Source: CAVTGO01 sp963734275 (GTDB taxonomy: Bacteria > Actinomycetota > UBA4738 > HRBIN12). Taken from it: DNA of 64,000 nt. Positions 63,140 through 64,000 of this stretch are shown in pieces (position 1 is the stretch's first letter; each line of letters starts with the position of its first letter). Below the pieces are notes generated by a model. That model was not told the DNA's origin. It worked only from the letters and a program-made list of their open reading frames with translations, and did no database searches. Made by a program: the position numbers and the translations under genes. The DNA is taken from contig CAVTGO010000016.1 in NCBI GenBank assembly GCA_963734275.1, positions 1-64,000 on the forward strand. Direction: 5' to 3'.

Positions 63140-64000
63140 AACCGACGTTACCTACACCGTTGACGAAGATTTCGATCTCGCGACGTTCCTCAATCTGAAC
63201 CACGACGCGCCAAACCACGACGAACTGCGCCTCAACGGCAATCTTCGGCCATTCCCGTTCGTGAACATCGCCGCCTCGGCGCGCGGAACGATCGTCCGGC
63301 TCGATGCCAACACCGGCGACATCCTCGGCGAGTACTTGACCGCGCCGGACGGGATGGGCCGCAACCCTTCTACGAACGACGGTCGATCAATTCGGCAACG
63401 TGTGGGTCGCCAACCGCGACGAGTTCCGCGAACTGGACGGCGAGTCCAAGGGGTCGGTGGCGCGAGTCGGTCTCGTGCTGGGCGGTACACGAGTGGACGC
63501 GAACAGCGACCGGATCCCCAGGGCGGGTATGTCGCGGCGCCGTTCGCGTACAACACCTGTCTCGATCGGGATGGCGACGGACTGATCCGAACGTCGAGCG
63601 GCCTTGCCGATATCCTCGCGTGGACGAACGACGGTGATGCCGACACCGCGGGCGGCGTTTCCACAGCCGAGGACGAATGCATCATCAACTACGTCCGCGT
63701 CACCGGCAGCCTGACCCGGACGATCGCGGTCGATGCGGAGAACGATGTCTGGGTCGGGGGCACGGGGGACCTCGATCACGAGAAGATCGATGGCGACACC
63801 GGCGAACCGGTCCCGGGAACGCAGGTGAACTTCGCGTGCGGCGGGTATGGCGGGTTGATCGACCGGAACCAGGTTCTATGGTCCGCGTTCGGCTGCTGCG
63901 GATGGACACTGCCACGTTGGACGGCGAGTGCCTGCCGGTCGGAGCGTACGGTCTAGGGCTCGACCCCGAGACGAACCACGTCTGGTTGACTCCGGATCGT
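63140..64000 (+). other. beta-propeller (NHL/streptogramin-lyase-like) part of the surface protein, incomplete
   Basis: Visible blades include TIVRLDANTGDILGEY, DQFGNVWVANRDE, TRTIAVDAENDVWVGGTGD and, in the last codons, YGLGLDPETNHVWLTPD. A calcium-type loop DRDGDGLI lies between blades. Frame changes near 63370, 63520 and 63915 are compatible with single-base errors. The domain continues past the right edge. Confidence 0.6.

Larger units (their letters stand above)
60106..64000 (+). pseudogene. large secreted multidomain surface protein, many frame breaks, runs off the edge
   Basis: The N-terminus has a signal peptide (TLRLIVSLMVSATALVVLP, ending PPAGA) and a unique region to about 61450 with the helical SEEIAQLTSLGLDEAQIEV. 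A PKD-like domain (NFGDGVTAEGESTSHIYLAN) is next, then four cadherin-like repeats, a second PKD-like segment (CEWNFGDGSGS) and a beta-propeller to the window edge. The frame changes at about 60722, 60945-61008, 61823, 61945, 62085, 62270, 62350, 62415, 62570, 62660, 62845, 62950, 63370, 63520 and 63915. Domain signatures persist across the breaks. This fits either a decaying adhesin or a stretch of poor consensus; the clean neighbouring genes at 48-58 kb do not settle it. Confidence 0.65.

Noticed and set aside
1..64000. CRISPR array, insertion sequence, prophage or attachment sites
   Set aside because: No regularly spaced repeats with unique spacers, no transposase or integrase motifs and no phage structural genes were seen. 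The only large repeat is the DUF72 segment.

Overview
The window is high-GC DNA from the chromosome of an actinobacterium. A WhiB-type iron-sulfur regulator (18847-19128), an AdnA/AdnB-like pair of helicase-nucleases (35442-41536), a NuoD2-type subunit and many GTG starts all point to Actinomycetota. I cannot name the genus. No integrase, transposase, phage gene or CRISPR array is visible. The last 4 kb has more AT-rich stretches and badly broken reading frames.

Layout. 0.3-2.1 kb: STAS antagonist, three very small genes and an ADP-ribosylglycohydrolase. 2.1-6.5 kb (minus): 6-phosphogluconate dehydrogenase, a transaldolase/glucose-6-phosphate isomerase fusion and ribulose-phosphate epimerase, a carbon-metabolism block. 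6.7-10.7 kb: a glutaredoxin-thioredoxin reductase fusion, an ECF sigma factor with a zinc anti-sigma factor, an NlpC/P60 hydrolase and tRNA-Pro(CGG). 10.8-18.7 kb: glycosyltransferase, secreted lysyl-oxidase-like protein, metallophosphoesterase, YqeY-like protein, class A penicillin-binding protein with PASTA repeats, and an NfeD-like protein that lacks the catalytic serine. 18.8-22 kb: WhiB, GNAT, RidA, VOC and a serine hydrolase. 22-26.6 kb: SelB and SelA (selenocysteine insertion) next to NuoD. 26.6-31.2 kb: an Asp-box propeller protein and a sugar-type ABC importer without an ATPase. 31.2-35.4 kb: MidA-like methyltransferase, Nudix, metallo-beta-lactamase-fold protein and two cyclic-nucleotide-binding proteins. 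35.4-41.5 kb: AdnB and AdnA. 41.6-46.6 kb: ArsR/SRPBCC pair, two dihydrofolate-reductase-fold proteins, AI-2E-type transporter, lipoprotein, VOC protein. 46.7-53.6 kb: hydrolase-cyclase fusion, M50/CBS protease, membrane metallophosphoesterase, and an ECF sigma factor with a 686-residue membrane partner.

53.8-59.6 kb is the most unusual block. A response regulator and histidine kinase are followed on the same strand by three small secreted or anchored proteins, two of them acidic and low in complexity, and a DUF72 gene. A second, truncated DUF72 copy next to another acidic secreted protein lies just beyond, so the DUF72-acidic-protein module is duplicated around the two-component system. Eleven-bp-spaced direct repeats lie upstream of the response regulator and of two of the acidic genes. 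From 60.1 kb to the right edge lies a large secreted protein with PKD, cadherin-like and beta-propeller segments, broken by many frame changes.

Two window-wide patterns matter. First, at least 16 genes have a TAnnnT hexamer only 6-9 nt before the start codon and most of these lack a Shine-Dalgarno sequence, which suggests that leaderless transcription is common; this was used to choose several starts. Second, single-base frame breaks occur in otherwise well-conserved genes (penicillin-binding protein, nuoD, Asp-box protein, ABC permease, midA, crp-like gene, terminal surface protein). They are insertions and deletions of one base and look more like consensus errors than real decay, so these genes are annotated over their full reconstructed span.
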